From: Arthrobacter citreus
GTDB taxonomy: Bacteria; Actinomycetota; Actinomycetes; Actinomycetales; Micrococcaceae
Direction: 5' to 3'
DNA length: 64,000 nt
NCBI RefSeq assembly: GCF_009192745.1
Contig: NZ_VTFV01000002.1
Span: forward strand, 558,001 to 622,000
Numbering within the stretch: the stretch's first letter is position 1; every line of letters starts with the position of its first letter. The translations under genes and the position numbers were made by a program. The notes under the pieces are model-generated. The model saw nothing but the letters and a program-made list of their open reading frames with translations, ran no database searches and had not been told where the DNA came from. This document shows, one piece after another, positions 24,161-33,515 of the stretch.

Positions 24161-26902
24161 CTAGGCGTCTCCGCCTGCGTTGCCGCTCGTGCCTGCGTTC
24201 ACGTTGAGCAGGTCGTACTTCTCCATCGCCAGGCGCGGAGCGTCCTTGTCCACTTCACCGCGGCCGGCAAGCAGCTGCAGGGTCTTGACCACCATGGAGT
24301 GGCTGTCGATCTTGAAGTAGCGCCGGGCGGCTGCACGCGTGTCGGCGAAGCCGAAGTCGTCTGCGCCCAGGGACGCGAAGTCGTTCGGCACAAACTGGCG
24401 GATCTGGTCCGGAACGGCCTTCATGTAGTCCGTGGACGCCACAATCGGTCCCTCTGCACCGGCCAGCTGCTTGGTTACGAACGGCACGCGCGGTTCGGAG
24501 CCGGGGTTGAGGAAGGCCTCTTCCTCCGCTGCCAGGCCGTCGCGGCGCAGCTCGTTCCAGGACGTTACCGACCAGACATCGGCGGAGACGCCCCAGTCAC
24601 TGGCGAGCAGCTTCTGTGCCTCCAGGGCCCACGGAACTGCCACGCCGGAAGCGAGCAGCTGGGCCTTGGGGCCCTCAGCGTCGGAGGCCGAGACCTTGTA
24701 GATGCCCTTGATGACACCTTCAACGTCCAGGTCTTCCGGTGCCTTCGGCTGAAGGATCGGCTCGTTGTAAACCATGATGTTGTAGATCAGGTTCCGGTCT
24801 TCGGAATCCTCTCCGTACATCTCTTCGAGGCCGCGGCGCATGATGTGGCCGATCTCGTAGCCGTACGCCGGATCGTAGGTCTTCACCGCGGGGTTGGTGG
24901 AGGCCAGGATCGGGGAGTGCCCGTCGGCGTGCTGCAGGCCTTCACCGGTGAGGGTGGTGCGGCCGGCAGTGGCGGAGATCAGGAAGCCGCGTGCCATCTG
25001 GTCAGCTGCTGCCCAGATGTAGTCGGCGGTGCGCTGGAATCCGAACATCGAGTAGAACACGTAAACCGGGATCAGCGGTTCGCCGTGGGTGGCGTAGGCG
25101 GAACCGGCAGCGGTGAACGCTGCGATGGAACCGGCTTCGTTGATGCCCACGTGCACAATCTGGCCCTGCGGGGACTCCTTGTAGGCCAGGACGAGGTCCC
25201 GGTCCACGGAGAGGTAGTTCTGCCCCTTGGGGTTGTAGATCTTCGCCGTCGGGAAGAACGAGTCCATGCCGAAGGTACGGGCCTCGTCGGGGATGATCGG
25301 CACAATGCGCTTGCCGAATTCCTTGTCCCGCATCAGGTCCTTGAGCAGGCGGACGAAGGCCATGGTGGTGGCCGCCAGCTGCTTGCCGGAGCCGCGGTTG
25401 GCTACCTCGTAGGCAGAGGCCTCCGGCAGCTTCACCGGTGCGTGCTTCTCCCGGCGCTCAGGCACGTTGCCGCCCAGTTCCCGGCGGCGTTCCAGCAGGT
25501 ACTTGATCTCCGGCGAGTCAGCTCCCGGGTGGTAGTACGGCGGCTGGTACGGATCGGCTTCCAGCTGCTCATCCGTGATGGGGATGCGCAGGTGGTCGCG
25601 GAAAGCCTTCAGGTCCTCCAGCGTCAGCTTCTTCATCTGGTGCGTGGCGTTGCGGGCTTCGAAGTGCGTGCCCAGGCCGTAGCCCTTGACCGTGTGCGCC
25701 AGGATGACCGTTGGCTTGCCCTTGAACTCGGTGGCAGCCTTGTACGCGGCGTAGACCTTGCGGTAGTCGTGCCCGCCGCGCTTGAGGTTCCAGATTTCCT
25801 GGTCGCTCAGGTCCGCAACCATGTCCTTGGTCTGCGGGGTCTTGCCGAAGAAGTGCTCACGGACGAATCCGCCGGACTCCGCCTTGTAGGTCTGGTAGTC
25901 GCCGTCGAGCGTGGAGTTCATGATGTCCACCAGCGCGCCGTCGTTGTCCTTTTCAAGCAGCGAGTCCCACTCGCGGCCCCAGACAACCTTGATGACGTTC
26001 CAGCCGGCGCCGCGGAAGAAGGCTTCCAGTTCCTGCATGATCTTGCCGTTGCCGCGGACGGGTCCGTCCAGGCGCTGCAGGTTGCAGTTGACCACGAAGG
26101 TCAGATTGTCCAGCTTGTCGTTGGCGGCAAGCTGGAGCAGGCCGCGCGATTCAGGTTCGTCCATTTCGCCGTCGCCCAGGAACGCCCAGACGTGCTGGTC
26201 GGAGGTGTCCTTAAGACCGCGGTTGTGCAGGTAGCGGTTGGACTGCGCCTGGTAGATGGCATTCATGGGACCAATGCCCATGGACACGGTGGGGAATTCC
26301 CAGAAATCGGGCATGTTCCGCGGGTGCGGGTAGGAGGACAGGGCGTGTCCCTCGCGGGACTTCTCCTGCCGGAAACCGTCGAGGTCCTCTTCGCTCAGGC
26401 GGCCCTCAAGGAAGGCGCGGGCGTAGACGCCGGGGGAGGCATGGCCCTGGAAGAAGACCTGGTCGCCGCCGCCGGGGTGGTCCTTGCCGCGGAAGAAGTG
26501 GTTCATGCCCACTTCGTACAGGGTGGCGGCACCGGCATAGGTGGAGATGTGGCCGCCGACGCCGATGCCCGGGCGCTGCGCACGGTGCACCATGACCGCG
26601 GCGTTCCAGCGCAGCCAGGCGCGGTAGCGGCGTTCGGTTTCCTCATCGCCGGGGAACTCGGGTTCCTGGTCCACGGGAATGGTGTTGACGTAGTCGGTGG
26701 TGGTCACCATGGGTACACCAACGGAGCGGGAACCTGCCCGCTGGAGCAGTGAACGCATGATGAACTGCGCACGCTCGGTGCCCTGCGAGCGGATCAGCTC
26801 GTCAAGGGATTCAATCCATTCCGCGGTCTCTTCCGGGTCACGGTCCGGCAGCTGGCTGGTCAGCCCGCTGAGGATGTCCGTTCTGTCTTCACTGACGCTC
26901 AT
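24161..26902 (-). CDS. aceE: Pyruvate dehydrogenase E1 component, homodimeric type
   Basis: A 913-residue thiamine-diphosphate enzyme that decarboxylates pyruvate and passes the acetyl group to the lipoyl E2. The thiamine motif [12 protein letters not shown] is near residue 240; [20 protein letters not shown] and [20 protein letters not shown] are typical of AceE. Length matches actinobacterial AceE. Start is ATG 26902 with GAGAGG six bases upstream; the longer frame is rejected. No E2 or E3 gene is adjacent, as usual in actinobacteria. It has its own promoter with a palindrome over the transcription start. Confidence 0.96.
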   Translation of the reverse strand: MSVSEDRTDILSGLTSQLPDRDPEETAEWIESLDELIRSQGTERAQFIMRSLLQRAGSRSVGVPMVTTTDYVNTIPVDQEPEFPGDEETERRYRAWLRWNAAVMVHRAQRPGIGVGGHISTYAGAATLYEVGMNHFFRGKDHPGGGDQVFFQGHASPGVYARAFLEGRLSEEDLDGFRQEKSREGHALSSYPHPRNMPDFWEFPTVSMGIGPMNAIYQAQSNRYLHNRGLKDTSDQHVWAFLGDGEMDEPESRGLLQLAANDKLDNLTFVVNCNLQRLDGPVRGNGKIMQELEAFFRGAGWNVIKVVWGREWDSLLEKDNDGALVDIMNSTLDGDYQTYKAESGGFVREHFFGKTPQTKDMVADLSDQEIWNLKRGGHDYRKVYAAYKAATEFKGKPTVILAHTVKGYGLGTHFEARNATHQMKKLTLEDLKAFRDHLRIPITDEQLEADPYQPPYYHPGADSPEIKYLLERRRELGGNVPERREKHAPVKLPEASAYEVANRGSGKQLAATTMAFVRLLKDLMRDKEFGKRIVPIIPDEARTFGMDSFFPTAKIYNPKGQNYLSVDRDLVLAYKESPQGQIVHVGINEAGSIAAFTAAGSAYATHGEPLIPVYVFYSMFGFQRTADYIWAAADQMARGFLISATAGRTTLTGEGLQHADGHSPILASTNPAVKTYDPAYGYEIGHIMRRGLEEMYGEDSEDRNLIYNIMVYNEPILQPKAPEDLDVEGVIKGIYKVSASDAEGPKAQLLASGVAVPWALEAQKLLASDWGVSADVWSVTSWNELRRDGLAAEEEAFLNPGSEPRVPFVTKQLAGAEGPIVASTDYMKAVPDQIRQFVPNDFASLGADDFGFADTRAAARRYFKIDSHSMVVKTLQLLAGRGEVDKDAPRLAMEKYDLLNVNAGTSGNAGGDA

Positions 26903-26959
26903 ATGCAGCCTCTCGGTTGAGGGCGGGGTCCCCTCAAAGTAATTCGGTGACTCACCGAC

Positions 26960-26994
26960 CATTCCGTTATGCGGAATGCTCAGTTCAATCTATA
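26960..26994 (-). promoter_or_regulatory. aceE promoter with ATTCCG-N5-CGGAAT palindrome
   Basis: On the minus strand a -10 box TATAGA (26989-26994) is followed 11 bases later by the palindrome CATTCCG-cataa-CGGAATG (26960-26978), which would cover about +5 to +23. This is a repressor position. TACGAAGG (26993-27000) is repeated inverted at 27038-27045. The half-site ATTCCG resembles those in front of the IclR gene. Confidence 0.5.
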
Positions 26995-27064
26995 CGAAGG
27001 CGCGGCTTAGTGCCTGCTCAGGCAGGTGGGTACCGCTCCTTCGTAAGACGTATCACAGAACAGT

Positions 27065-28078
27065 TTAGGAGACCTCAATGGTGACGACGGCGGGACCCCG
27101 CGTGAGCCCGGGATTCCCGGCTTCCGCGGCGGAATCTGTGACGGCGCGCGACACGCAGCAGCACATTTTCTCCCGGGCGCGCTGCTGGCGTTCGCTGTAG
27201 AAGACGTCCCGGTGGTCCACTTTGCCTTCCAGGTTCAGGATCCGGACTTCGCAGAGCCCGCACTCGCCCTTGCGGCAGTCGAACATCATGTCCGCTCCGG
27301 CGTCTTCGAGGGCTTCGAGCATGGACCGGCCCGGCCCCACCCGGGTTTCCAGTCCCAGGCGCGGCACACGCACAATGAACTCTTCCGGGCGGTACCAGCC
27401 GGAGTTGCCGAACGTCTCATAGCGCAGGTTGGCGGGGTCCAGGCCGTGGTCCCGCCAGGACCGGCGCACGGCGTCCATGAGGCGGATCGGCCCGCACATG
27501 TACAGTTCCGTTCCGTCCTGCAGCCCTTCGACCAATTCCGTCACGGACAGCCCGCTTCCCTCGGCGTCCACATGGATTTCAAGGGCGGCACCGTGCTCTG
27601 CCTGCAGTTCAGCCAGGTACGCCATGGCGCTGCGGTTCCGTCCGGCATAGACCAGCCGGTAGTCGGCCTTTACGTTCTTCAGGACCCGGGCCATGTTCAG
27701 GATGGCGGTGATGCCCACGCCCCCCGCCAGCAGGACGTAGTGCGGTGCCCCCACCCGCAGCGGAAAGTTCTGCAGGGGTTGGGTTATTTCCAGCTCATCG
27801 CCCGGCGCCAGGGTATGCATGAAGATGGATCCGCCGCGGGACGCCGCGGTGCGGAACACGCTGATCGCCAGTTCCCTGCCGCCGTCGTGCGTTTCCACGA
27901 TTGAGTAGGACCGGCGGTGCTTCTCACCATCAATGGTGACCATGACGTCCACGTGGCTTCCCGCCGCAGCCGGAACCGGCTGCCCGGGTGCGAGCACTAT
28001 GCGGCGGATGCCCTCGGCCACGTCCCGGGTTTCCCGGACGACGGCGCGCTGCCAGACTTCGACGTTCGTTGCTGCCAT
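27065..28078 (-). CDS. vanB: Vanillate O-demethylase reductase subunit (PDR/VanB family)
   Basis: A 337-residue flavin and iron-sulfur reductase. It has an FMN-binding barrel (RSYSIVETHDG), an NAD domain (VLLAGGVGITAILNMARVL, LYMCGPIRLMDAVRR) and a C-terminal plant-type 2Fe-2S ferredoxin (FDCRKGECGLCEVRIL plus a final cysteine in KMCCCVS). It transfers electrons from NAD(P)H to the Rieske oxygenase encoded three bases upstream. Length is close to VanB of corynebacteria. Another methoxyaromatic demethylase is possible. Confidence 0.82.
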   Translation of the reverse strand: MAATNVEVWQRAVVRETRDVAEGIRRIVLAPGQPVPAAAGSHVDVMVTIDGEKHRRSYSIVETHDGGRELAISVFRTAASRGGSIFMHTLAPGDELEITQPLQNFPLRVGAPHYVLLAGGVGITAILNMARVLKNVKADYRLVYAGRNRSAMAYLAELQAEHGAALEIHVDAEGSGLSVTELVEGLQDGTELYMCGPIRLMDAVRRSWRDHGLDPANLRYETFGNSGWYRPEEFIVRVPRLGLETRVGPGRSMLEALEDAGADMMFDCRKGECGLCEVRILNLEGKVDHRDVFYSERQQRAREKMCCCVSRAVTDSAAEAGNPGLTRGPAVVTIEVS

Positions 28079-28081
28079 CGC

Positions 28082-29239
28082 CTAGCCCAGCACCGCGCTG
28101 GCCCGGCTGCCGTCCGGAAGCCGGCTGCCATCCGGACGCCGGCCCTCGGCCGCAAGCCGGCGCTCGATCAGCCGCCGCACCCACATGCCGCCGGCGTCGA
28201 TGTTCAGGTTGTAGAACTCGTAGTCCGGGTTCGCGTCGATGGCTGCCTGCTGGGCAGCGAGCATTTCCTCATCCTCGCCGAACACGCCGTGGACGCCGTT
28301 GCGCAGCTGGGTGGTGATGAGCTGGCTGTCCAGCCGGTAGTTGCGCATAAAGGCCCAGAAATAGTGGCAGGTTTTGGCCGTCTCCGGGGTAATGGTGTTC
28401 ATCACGAACCCGTTCACGCCCTGGCTGCGGTCACCCTGCGGGGCCCCCGTTCCGGCCTTGGCCACGCCCACATCAATGTTGATGGTGGACGGCGCACGGT
28501 AGGTGATGATCTGCCACCGGTCTACCTTGCCTTCGAACCCGGGGAACTTGTCCCGCATGTTCTTGAGCCAGAAGGGCGGCGGATCGATGTTGAGCATCCA
28601 GCGGGTGACGGTTACGGTGTCGTCGTCGTGCGTGACGATGAATTCGGATTCGCTGAGCTCATCCTGGCCGATGGAGGAGGAGTGGACGAACTCTTCATGG
28701 GTGAGATCCATGAGGTTGTCCAGCACCAGCTGGTAGTTGCAGGGCGCAAAGATTGTCTCGCCGTCACCGGCCCACTCATCGGATGACAGCTGGTGCATGT
28801 CCGGCACGGAGTCCGGGTCGGCCAGCGTGGGATCACCCAGCCACACCCAGACGTAGCGGTGGCGTTCCACCACCGGGAAGGACGGCACGGTGGCGCTGGG
28901 ATTGATGGTTTCCTGTGCCGGCATGGAGATGCAGCGGCCCGCGGAATTGTAGACGATCCCGTGGTACGGGCACTGGATTCCGTCCCGGCCGGTGGTCTTG
29001 CCCATGGACAGCGGGGCCAGCCGGTGCCAGCAGGCATCGGCCAGGGCAACGGCCTTGCCGTCCTCGGTCCGGTAGAGCGCCAGGGGGCGGTCGGCGATCC
29101 GGCGGGACATGGGCTTGCGGGTCACCTCGTGGTCCCAGGCAGCCACGTACCAGGCATTCAGCGGGTAGCCCAGCACCTTGCTGGTGGTGGAGCTCTGGGC
29201 CTGGATGTTGCTTACGGCAGCGGTCGAGACGGCGGTCAT
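28082..29239 (-). CDS. vanA: Vanillate O-demethylase oxygenase subunit (Rieske)
   Basis: A 385-residue ring-type oxygenase. The Rieske cluster ligands are in ACWHRLAPLSMG and CPYHGIVYNSAGR (C-x-H, C-x2-H). The mononuclear iron site is in LMDLTHEEFVHSSSIG (Asp, two His). VLGYPLNAWYVAAWDHEV at the N-terminus is typical of VanA. It converts vanillate to protocatechuate and formaldehyde. GGAAGGA precedes ATG 29239. First gene of vanAB, divergent from a PadR/VanR gene, with two operator copies between. No vanillate permease is next to it. Confidence 0.83.
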   Translation of the reverse strand: MTAVSTAAVSNIQAQSSTTSKVLGYPLNAWYVAAWDHEVTRKPMSRRIADRPLALYRTEDGKAVALADACWHRLAPLSMGKTTGRDGIQCPYHGIVYNSAGRCISMPAQETINPSATVPSFPVVERHRYVWVWLGDPTLADPDSVPDMHQLSSDEWAGDGETIFAPCNYQLVLDNLMDLTHEEFVHSSSIGQDELSESEFIVTHDDDTVTVTRWMLNIDPPPFWLKNMRDKFPGFEGKVDRWQIITYRAPSTINIDVGVAKAGTGAPQGDRSQGVNGFVMNTITPETAKTCHYFWAFMRNYRLDSQLITTQLRNGVHGVFGEDEEMLAAQQAAIDANPDYEFYNLNIDAGGMWVRRLIERRLAAEGRRPDGSRLPDGSRASAVLG

Positions 29240-29281
29240 TGCGTTCCTTCCAAAAGCATCAGCACTGATGCGGCGGTACAA

Positions 29282-29337
29282 CTAACTATCAACATAGATA
29301 GTTAGTGATATGCGCCACAGTATCTATGTCTATAGTG
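29282..29337. promoter_or_regulatory. Two VanR-type operators in the vanA-vanR divergent region
   Basis: Site 1 is ACTAACTATC (29282-29291), AACATA, GATAGTTAGT (29298-29307): perfect 10-base arms. Site 2 around 29322-29336, read on the minus strand, gives CTATAGACATAGATA, matching CTATCAACATAGATA of site 1 at 13 of 15 positions, and overlaps the -10 TATAGT (29332-29337) of vanR. The AACTAACTA word also resembles the published VanR site of Corynebacterium glutamicum. Confidence 0.7.
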
Positions 29338-29374
29338 GTTAGGCAAGGGATTTCTTTTTACGAAAGAGGCCGTT

Positions 29375-29956
29375 ATGAGCCTTCGGTACGCACTGCTGGC
29401 GCTGCTGAACGTGGAGCCCATGACCGGCTATGACCTGTACAAGCAGTTCGAATCGTCCGTTGGCTACGTCTGGCATGCGCCGGACTCGCAGATTTATCCG
29501 GAGCTGCGCCGCATGGAGCGCGATGGGCTGCTGGAGGGTGAGGAAGTCGCCTGGGGCACCAAGGGCCGCAAGCGGCAGTACCACGTGACCGATTCCGGCC
29601 GGGAAGCCTTCCGAACCTGGATTAACACGCAGCTGGACTATCCGCGGGAGCGTGATCCCATGCACCTCAAGGCCGCGTATTTGGAGTGGGCGGATCCGGA
29701 TGCTGCCCGCAGCCAGCTCCGGGCCCATGCCGAGCACTACGGCGCCCGGCTGGTCCAGTGGCAGCAGAAGATCCAGGAGATCGACGGCGGCACGTCGGAT
29801 ATGCTCAACCGCCGCCTGGCCACTGTTCCGGCCGGTGACCATGACCGGGTGGCGGCTTTCAAGCGGTTCACTTATGAGGGGCTCACCGCACGGGCTGAAT
29901 CCGAGATTGCCTGGGCACAGCGCGGCCTGGCGCTGCTTGACGAGCTGTACGCGTAG
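29375..29956 (+). CDS. vanR: PadR family regulator, VanR-like
   Basis: A 193-residue PadR protein: N-terminal winged helix (RYALLALLNVEPMTGYDLYK, SQIYPELRRMERDGLLEG, GRKRQYHVTDSGREAF) and a helical C-terminal dimerisation domain. Size and position, divergent from vanAB, match VanR of corynebacteria, which represses vanAB until vanillate binds. Two operator copies lie in the intergenic region, one over its own -10 box, implying autoregulation. Confidence 0.82.
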   Translation: MSLRYALLALLNVEPMTGYDLYKQFESSVGYVWHAPDSQIYPELRRMERDGLLEGEEVAWGTKGRKRQYHVTDSGREAFRTWINTQLDYPRERDPMHLKAAYLEWADPDAARSQLRAHAEHYGARLVQWQQKIQEIDGGTSDMLNRRLATVPAGDHDRVAAFKRFTYEGLTARAESEIAWAQRGLALLDELYA

Positions 29957-30055
29957 CCTGCCGCTGCCGCCGCCGTAGGGCGGGTGCCTGCTCAGCTCGG
30001 ACTCAGAAAGGCGGCCTAACCTCAATCCGGGGAAACCTGTGAGTCGAGGAGGAAA

Positions 30056-31036
30056 ATGCCGCACAAACCGGAAAAATCCGCATATCAGGGACGCCCGCTG
30101 CCGCGCCCGCATGAGGACCTGGAGGACCAGGGGCTGGCGTTCGACGTCGGCACACTGCTTCAGCGCCGGCAGCTCCTGAAGGCCTTTGGAGTCGGCGGGC
30201 TCACCCTGGCCCTGGCCGCCTGCGGAGCTGCGTCTGAGGCCGGTGGCGGCGAAATTCCGGATGAGACGGCCGGCCCGTACCCGGGGGACGGGTCGAACGG
30301 ACCGGATGTGCTGGAGCAGAGCGGAATCGTACGCAGCGATATCCGCTCCAGCTTCGGCGAATCCTCCGGAACTGCCGAGGGCATTCCGATGACCCTGGAG
30401 CTGAGGATCACCGACCTCGCCAATGGTGGTGCCCCCTTCGCCGGTGTGGCCGTGTACGTCTGGCACTGCACCCGGGAGGGCTTGTACTCAATGTATTCGG
30501 AAGGTGTGGAGGACCAGAATTACCTCCGTGGGGTTCAGATCGCAGACGCCGACGGCGTCGTCCGGTTCAGCAGTATTTTCCCTGCCTGCTACTCCGGCCG
30601 CTGGCCGCACATCCACTTTGAGGTCTACCCCGACGAAGCGTCGATCACGGATTCGGCGAACGCGATAGCAACGTCCCAGGTAGCTCTGCCTGAGGAAGCC
30701 TGCAAAGCGGTGTATGCCACTGCGGGCTATGAAACCTCAGTGCGGAACCTCGCCCAGGTCACCCTGGCGAGTGACAGCGTTTTTGGGGACGACGGCGGCG
30801 CGAGCCAACTCGGTAAGGTCACCGGAAGCGTTGAACAGGGCTACTCGGTATCCCTGACCGCGGGGGTGGATACCCGCACTGAACCTGGCGGGGGAATGGG
30901 CGGACCGGCAGGAGGAGATGCGCCCGGCGCTGGAATGGGCGGACCCGGCGGAGCGGGCGGACCCGGCGGCGAACCGCCGGCTGGTGGTGCCCCGGGCGGA
31001 AGCGCGCCTGCCGGCGGGCCGCCTGCGGCCCCCTAG
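30056..31036 (+). CDS. Tat-exported intradiol-dioxygenase-like lipoprotein
   Basis: A 326-residue protein. Arg37-Arg38 in QRRQLLK and the lipobox ending in Cys56 (LALAAC) indicate Tat export and lipid anchoring. The core resembles protocatechuate/catechol dioxygenases: VAVYVWHCTREGLYSMYS and CYSGRWPHIHFEVY carry the two Tyr and two His iron ligands. About 65 C-terminal residues are a Gly/Pro tail. GAGGAGGAAA is a strong ribosome-binding site. An extracytoplasmic enzyme of this kind could attack catechols or crosslinked phenolics outside the cell; substrate unknown. It is close to van genes but has its own start region. Confidence 0.8.
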   Translation: MPHKPEKSAYQGRPLPRPHEDLEDQGLAFDVGTLLQRRQLLKAFGVGGLTLALAACGAASEAGGGEIPDETAGPYPGDGSNGPDVLEQSGIVRSDIRSSFGESSGTAEGIPMTLELRITDLANGGAPFAGVAVYVWHCTREGLYSMYSEGVEDQNYLRGVQIADADGVVRFSSIFPACYSGRWPHIHFEVYPDEASITDSANAIATSQVALPEEACKAVYATAGYETSVRNLAQVTLASDSVFGDDGGASQLGKVTGSVEQGYSVSLTAGVDTRTEPGGGMGGPAGGDAPGAGMGGPGGAGGPGGEPPAGGAPGGSAPAGGPPAAP

Positions 31037-31059
31037 CGGCGTCGTCACCCAGCGCCTCG

Positions 31060-31710
31060 CTATAGAGGCTGGGCACCCACAGCCATCCGGGCGATAATCC
31101 GGTAACGTTCGGCCAGTTCCTCCGGTGAGAGTTCACCGTCCAGCCGGAACCACTGCGCGACGCCGGTGCACATGGTGACGACGGCGGTGCTTGCTTCGCG
31201 CGGGTGCGGTGCGGCAAAGATGCCCGCGGCCCTTCCCTCCTCCAGGATCCTGTCCATAAGCCGCTGCTGCCGGTCCCGCGCCGCGATGTGAGCGGCGCGT
31301 GCGTCCGGTTCCAGGCTGCGGATCTCGCTGAAGGCTATAAAGGCCTGGCCGCGGCGCCGGGCGTGGAAGAGCACCAGGCATTCCACCAGCAGGTCGAACT
31401 GCCGGGAGAGGTCGCTGCCGGCCTCGGAAACGGCCTGCTCGCTGCGGACCCACAGGTCATTCATGGCGTGGGAGGCGATGGCGACCAACAGTGCCTGTTT
31501 CGAGGGGTAGTAGTGGTAGAGCCCGGGAACGGACAGCCCGGTGCGCGCGGCCAGCTGGCGGATGGTGGTGCCGTGGTAGCCGTGCTCCATGAAGCACTCC
31601 AGCGCGCTGGCGAGCATTGGCGGCAGATCATCCACCGCGTAGTCGCGCCAGCCCCGTGCGGCCGGCGGCCGAGATGCGGAGCCGGGTTCCTTCGGTGCAG
31701 CTTTAGTCAT
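31060..31710 (-). CDS. TetR family regulator
   Basis: A 216-residue regulator with an N-terminal helix-turn-helix (LASALECFMEHGYHGTTIRQ, TGLSVPGLYHYYPSKQALLV) and an all-helical ligand domain. It is divergent from the ligase-SDR-dehydrogenase-kinase operon; a perfect 14-bp palindrome lies in between, just after that operon's promoter. It probably represses the operon and is released by an acyl-CoA intermediate, by analogy with similar CoA-responsive TetR proteins. Confidence 0.87.
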   Translation of the reverse strand: MTKAAPKEPGSASRPPAARGWRDYAVDDLPPMLASALECFMEHGYHGTTIRQLAARTGLSVPGLYHYYPSKQALLVAIASHAMNDLWVRSEQAVSEAGSDLSRQFDLLVECLVLFHARRRGQAFIAFSEIRSLEPDARAAHIAARDRQQRLMDRILEEGRAAGIFAAPHPREASTAVVTMCTGVAQWFRLDGELSPEELAERYRIIARMAVGAQPL

Positions 31711-31752
31711 CGGATCTCTTCATGGTCGAAAACTTTAGGTTGCCAAAGGGGG

Positions 31753-31804
31753 TTGACACTACCTTGTGACGTTCTTCACACTACTTCTACCGAGCGATCG
31801 CTCG
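31753..31804 (+). promoter_or_regulatory. Promoter and TetR operator of the hydroxy-acid operon
   Basis: -35 TTGACA at 31753-31758, then CACACT at 31777-31782 as -10 (18-base spacer). The palindrome CGAGCGATCGCTCG occupies 31791-31804, covering the likely transcription start, as expected for TetR repression. Confidence 0.65.
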
Positions 31805-31844
31805 CAAGGTTGTTGCGGAACCATGACAGGGAAGCAGGCAGGCA

Positions 31845-33512
31845 GTGGAGGACATGGCGCTCTCACCGGCAGCATGGGCCGGTGCCTATCCGCCCGGGCT
31901 CTCGACCACGCTCGACGTCCGGACCCCCTCGCTGGTGGATGCGTGGAAGGCCCGCGTCCGGGCCAACCCCGGCGGGACAGCGATCGCCTACTTCGACGGC
32001 CGGCTCACCGCCGCGGAACTCGATGAGCTCTCCGACGCGTTCGCGGCTGCGCTTGAAAACCGGGGAATCGGGCACGGCGACCGCATCGGCATCCAGCTGC
32101 AGAACATCCCGCAGTACGTAATCGCGTTCCTGGGGCTCTGGAAACTGGGCGCCATCGCCGTGCTGATGAACCCGATGTATAAGGAACGCGAGCTGCGGCA
32201 CCTGATTGAAGATTCCGGGGCAAGAGGCATTCTCGCCGATGATTCGCTCTATCCGGCCACGAAGGCTGCCGCTGCCGGCAGCGCCGTTGAATGGATCGTC
32301 ACCACGTCCGGGCTGGAATACCAGAGCCGCTGTGATCCCCGGATCTTCAGCTCCGCGGAACCGGCGCAGCCCTCGCCGGACGGGGACATGGCCGCCTGGA
32401 TCGCGGAGTATGCCGGCCGCGCCCCGGCGCCCCGCACCCTCAACCAGGACGACGTCGCCCTCCTCGCCTACACATCCGGAACCACGGGGGCGCCGAAGGG
32501 CGCCATGAACACGCACGGCAACATCCTCAACGTCGCGGCGACCTGCTCGGCCTGGATGGGGCTGGAACCCGGGGACACCGTACTTGCCGTCGCGCCGCTG
32601 TTCCACATCACCGGCGCCGTGATCGACGCCGCCGCTCCGCTGCTCGCGGACACCACCCTGGTCATGGTGAACCGCACTGATCCGGCGGTGGTGGTGGACG
32701 CCTTCGCCGAACACCGGGTTACGTGCACCACCGGATCGATCACCGTCTTCAACGCCATCTATCAGGTTCCGGATGCCACAGCCGAACACTTCGCCTCCGC
32801 CAAGACCCTGTATTCCGGCGGCGCACCGATCCCGCCGTCGACCGTGCACGCGTTCAAGGAGCGCTTCGGCGCGTACATCCACAACATCTTCGGAATGACG
32901 GAGACAACGTCGGCAGTCATCGGCGTTCCGCCGGGCGTGCAGGCGCCCGTGGATCCCGCCAGCGGCAGCCTGTCCATCGGGCTGCCGCTGCCCAACGTCA
33001 CCGCGCGCATCATCGACACAGCCGGAAACGCGCTGCCGTTCGGTGAACAGGGAGAACTCGAGCTCTCCGGGCCGCAGATCGTCCCCGGCTACTGGAACAA
33101 CCCCGAAGCCACCGCCCGCACCATGCCCGGCGGACGGCTGCGCACCGGTGACGTCGCCACAATGGACGAATCCGGCTGGGTGTACATCGTTGACCGCATG
33201 AAGGACCAGATCAACGTTTCCGGCTACAAGGTCTGGCCGCGCGAGGTGGAGGACGTGCTCTACGAACATCCAGCCGTCTATGAAGCCGCCGTCGTCGGGA
33301 TGCCCGATGCGTACCGCGGCGAAACCGTCGTCGCGTACGTCTCGCTGAAAGCCGGGCATACGGCCACTGAAGAAGAACTGATTGCCTTCACCAAGGAACA
33401 CCTGGCCGCCTACAAGTACCCGCGGTCCGTGCACGTGATCGATGACCTGCCCAAGACGCAGACCGGCAAGATCCGCCGCCGGGAACTGCGGAAGAACCCA
33501 AAGGAAGGATGA
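31845..33512 (+). CDS. AMP-dependent acyl-CoA ligase of the hydroxy-acid operon
   Basis: A 555-residue ANL ligase. P-loop YTSGTTGAPKGAMNTH, A5 NIFGMTETTSAVIG, a hinge DESGWVYIVDRMKDQINVSG and catalytic lysine in QTGKIRRRELRK. It would activate the free acid that enters through the transporter at the end of the operon. Start uncertain: GTG 31845 has AGGGAAG ten bases upstream; ATG 31854 has GGAGG but too close. First gene of an operon with 3 to -4 base spacing, controlled by the divergent TetR gene. Confidence 0.88.
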   Translation: MEDMALSPAAWAGAYPPGLSTTLDVRTPSLVDAWKARVRANPGGTAIAYFDGRLTAAELDELSDAFAAALENRGIGHGDRIGIQLQNIPQYVIAFLGLWKLGAIAVLMNPMYKERELRHLIEDSGARGILADDSLYPATKAAAAGSAVEWIVTTSGLEYQSRCDPRIFSSAEPAQPSPDGDMAAWIAEYAGRAPAPRTLNQDDVALLAYTSGTTGAPKGAMNTHGNILNVAATCSAWMGLEPGDTVLAVAPLFHITGAVIDAAAPLLADTTLVMVNRTDPAVVVDAFAEHRVTCTTGSITVFNAIYQVPDATAEHFASAKTLYSGGAPIPPSTVHAFKERFGAYIHNIFGMTETTSAVIGVPPGVQAPVDPASGSLSIGLPLPNVTARIIDTAGNALPFGEQGELELSGPQIVPGYWNNPEATARTMPGGRLRTGDVATMDESGWVYIVDRMKDQINVSGYKVWPREVEDVLYEHPAVYEAAVVGMPDAYRGETVVAYVSLKAGHTATEEELIAFTKEHLAAYKYPRSVHVIDDLPKTQTGKIRRRELRKNPKEG

Positions 33513-33515
33513 TCC

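Noticed and set aside
24299-26752. 817-codon open frame on the plus strand across aceE
   Set aside because: It is the antisense shadow of aceE caused by high-GC codon use; no domain, ribosome-binding site or context supports it.
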